This document shows, in pieces, positions 18,297 through 18,345 of a stretch of DNA of 18,345 bases (position 1 is its first letter; each line of letters opens with the position of its first letter). The DNA lies in assembly GCA_900618425.1 (NCBI GenBank), contig UZAN01045449.1, forward strand, positions 8,491 through 26,835, written 5' to 3'. The stretch comes from Echinostoma caproni (Eukaryota > Platyhelminthes > Trematoda > Plagiorchiida > Echinostomatidae). The notes beneath the pieces are model-generated. The model did not search any database and was not told where the DNA came from. It was given only the letters and a program-made list of their open reading frames with translations. The position numbers were made by a program, and so were the translations under genes.

Positions 18297-18345
<49 letters not shown>
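18297..18345. repeat. (AT)n dinucleotide repeat running off the window edge
   Basis: At least 24 perfect AT units up to the last base. Its true length is unknown. Such tracts often end contigs in AT-rich genomes. Confidence 0.97.

Overview
The window looks like eukaryotic nuclear DNA from an AT-rich genome, most likely a trematode flatworm of the schistosome group. The reasons are two separate Penelope-like (PLE) loci, a tRNA-derived SINE-like stretch, a decayed Tc1/mariner copy, and a set of very short symmetric exons of the kind known from schistosome micro-exon genes (MEGs). There is no bacterial-type operon, and no long intact ORF has a recognisable product. The species assignment is inference.

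Left part (about 1.1-9.2 kb, + strand): short stretches bounded by strong splice signals (T-rich tract plus AG, then GTAAGT, GTATGT, GTACGT or GTGAGT) are multiples of three long (18, 18, 69, 33, 18, 18, 18, 42 nt). All are open when entered in phase 1, and for several phase 1 is the only open phase. They fit two tandem MEG-like genes. Gene 1 lacks its 5' end and runs from about 1091/1145 to a possible terminal exon at 6355, with a polyadenylation signal at 6393. Gene 2 has a TATA box at 7536 and a signal-peptide exon at 7610-7669. A short adaptor exon then converts phase 0 to phase 1, followed by a 42-nt exon and a terminal exon with a stop at 9229-9231. Such genes encode small secreted proteins whose isoforms vary by exon skipping. 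No transcript was available, so the models rest on splice signals and frame only.

The large gene 1 intron (1629-4866) contains two Penelope-like fragments facing each other: a + strand C-terminal piece (2938-3267) and a - strand reverse transcriptase piece (about 3890 down to 3190, with the YLDD motif). A tRNA-like SINE fragment lies at 1345-1480. A promoter-like or LTR-like block precedes gene 2.

Right part (9.2-18.3 kb): a longer + strand Penelope-like pseudogene (10615-11735) carries reverse transcriptase, linker, GIY-YIG and C-terminal pieces spread over three frames. Next come several kilobases of AT-rich DNA with only weak exon candidates, then a Tc1-type transposase fossil (16989-18037) with stops, frameshifts and a lost catalytic Asp. 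An (AT)n tract runs off the right edge.
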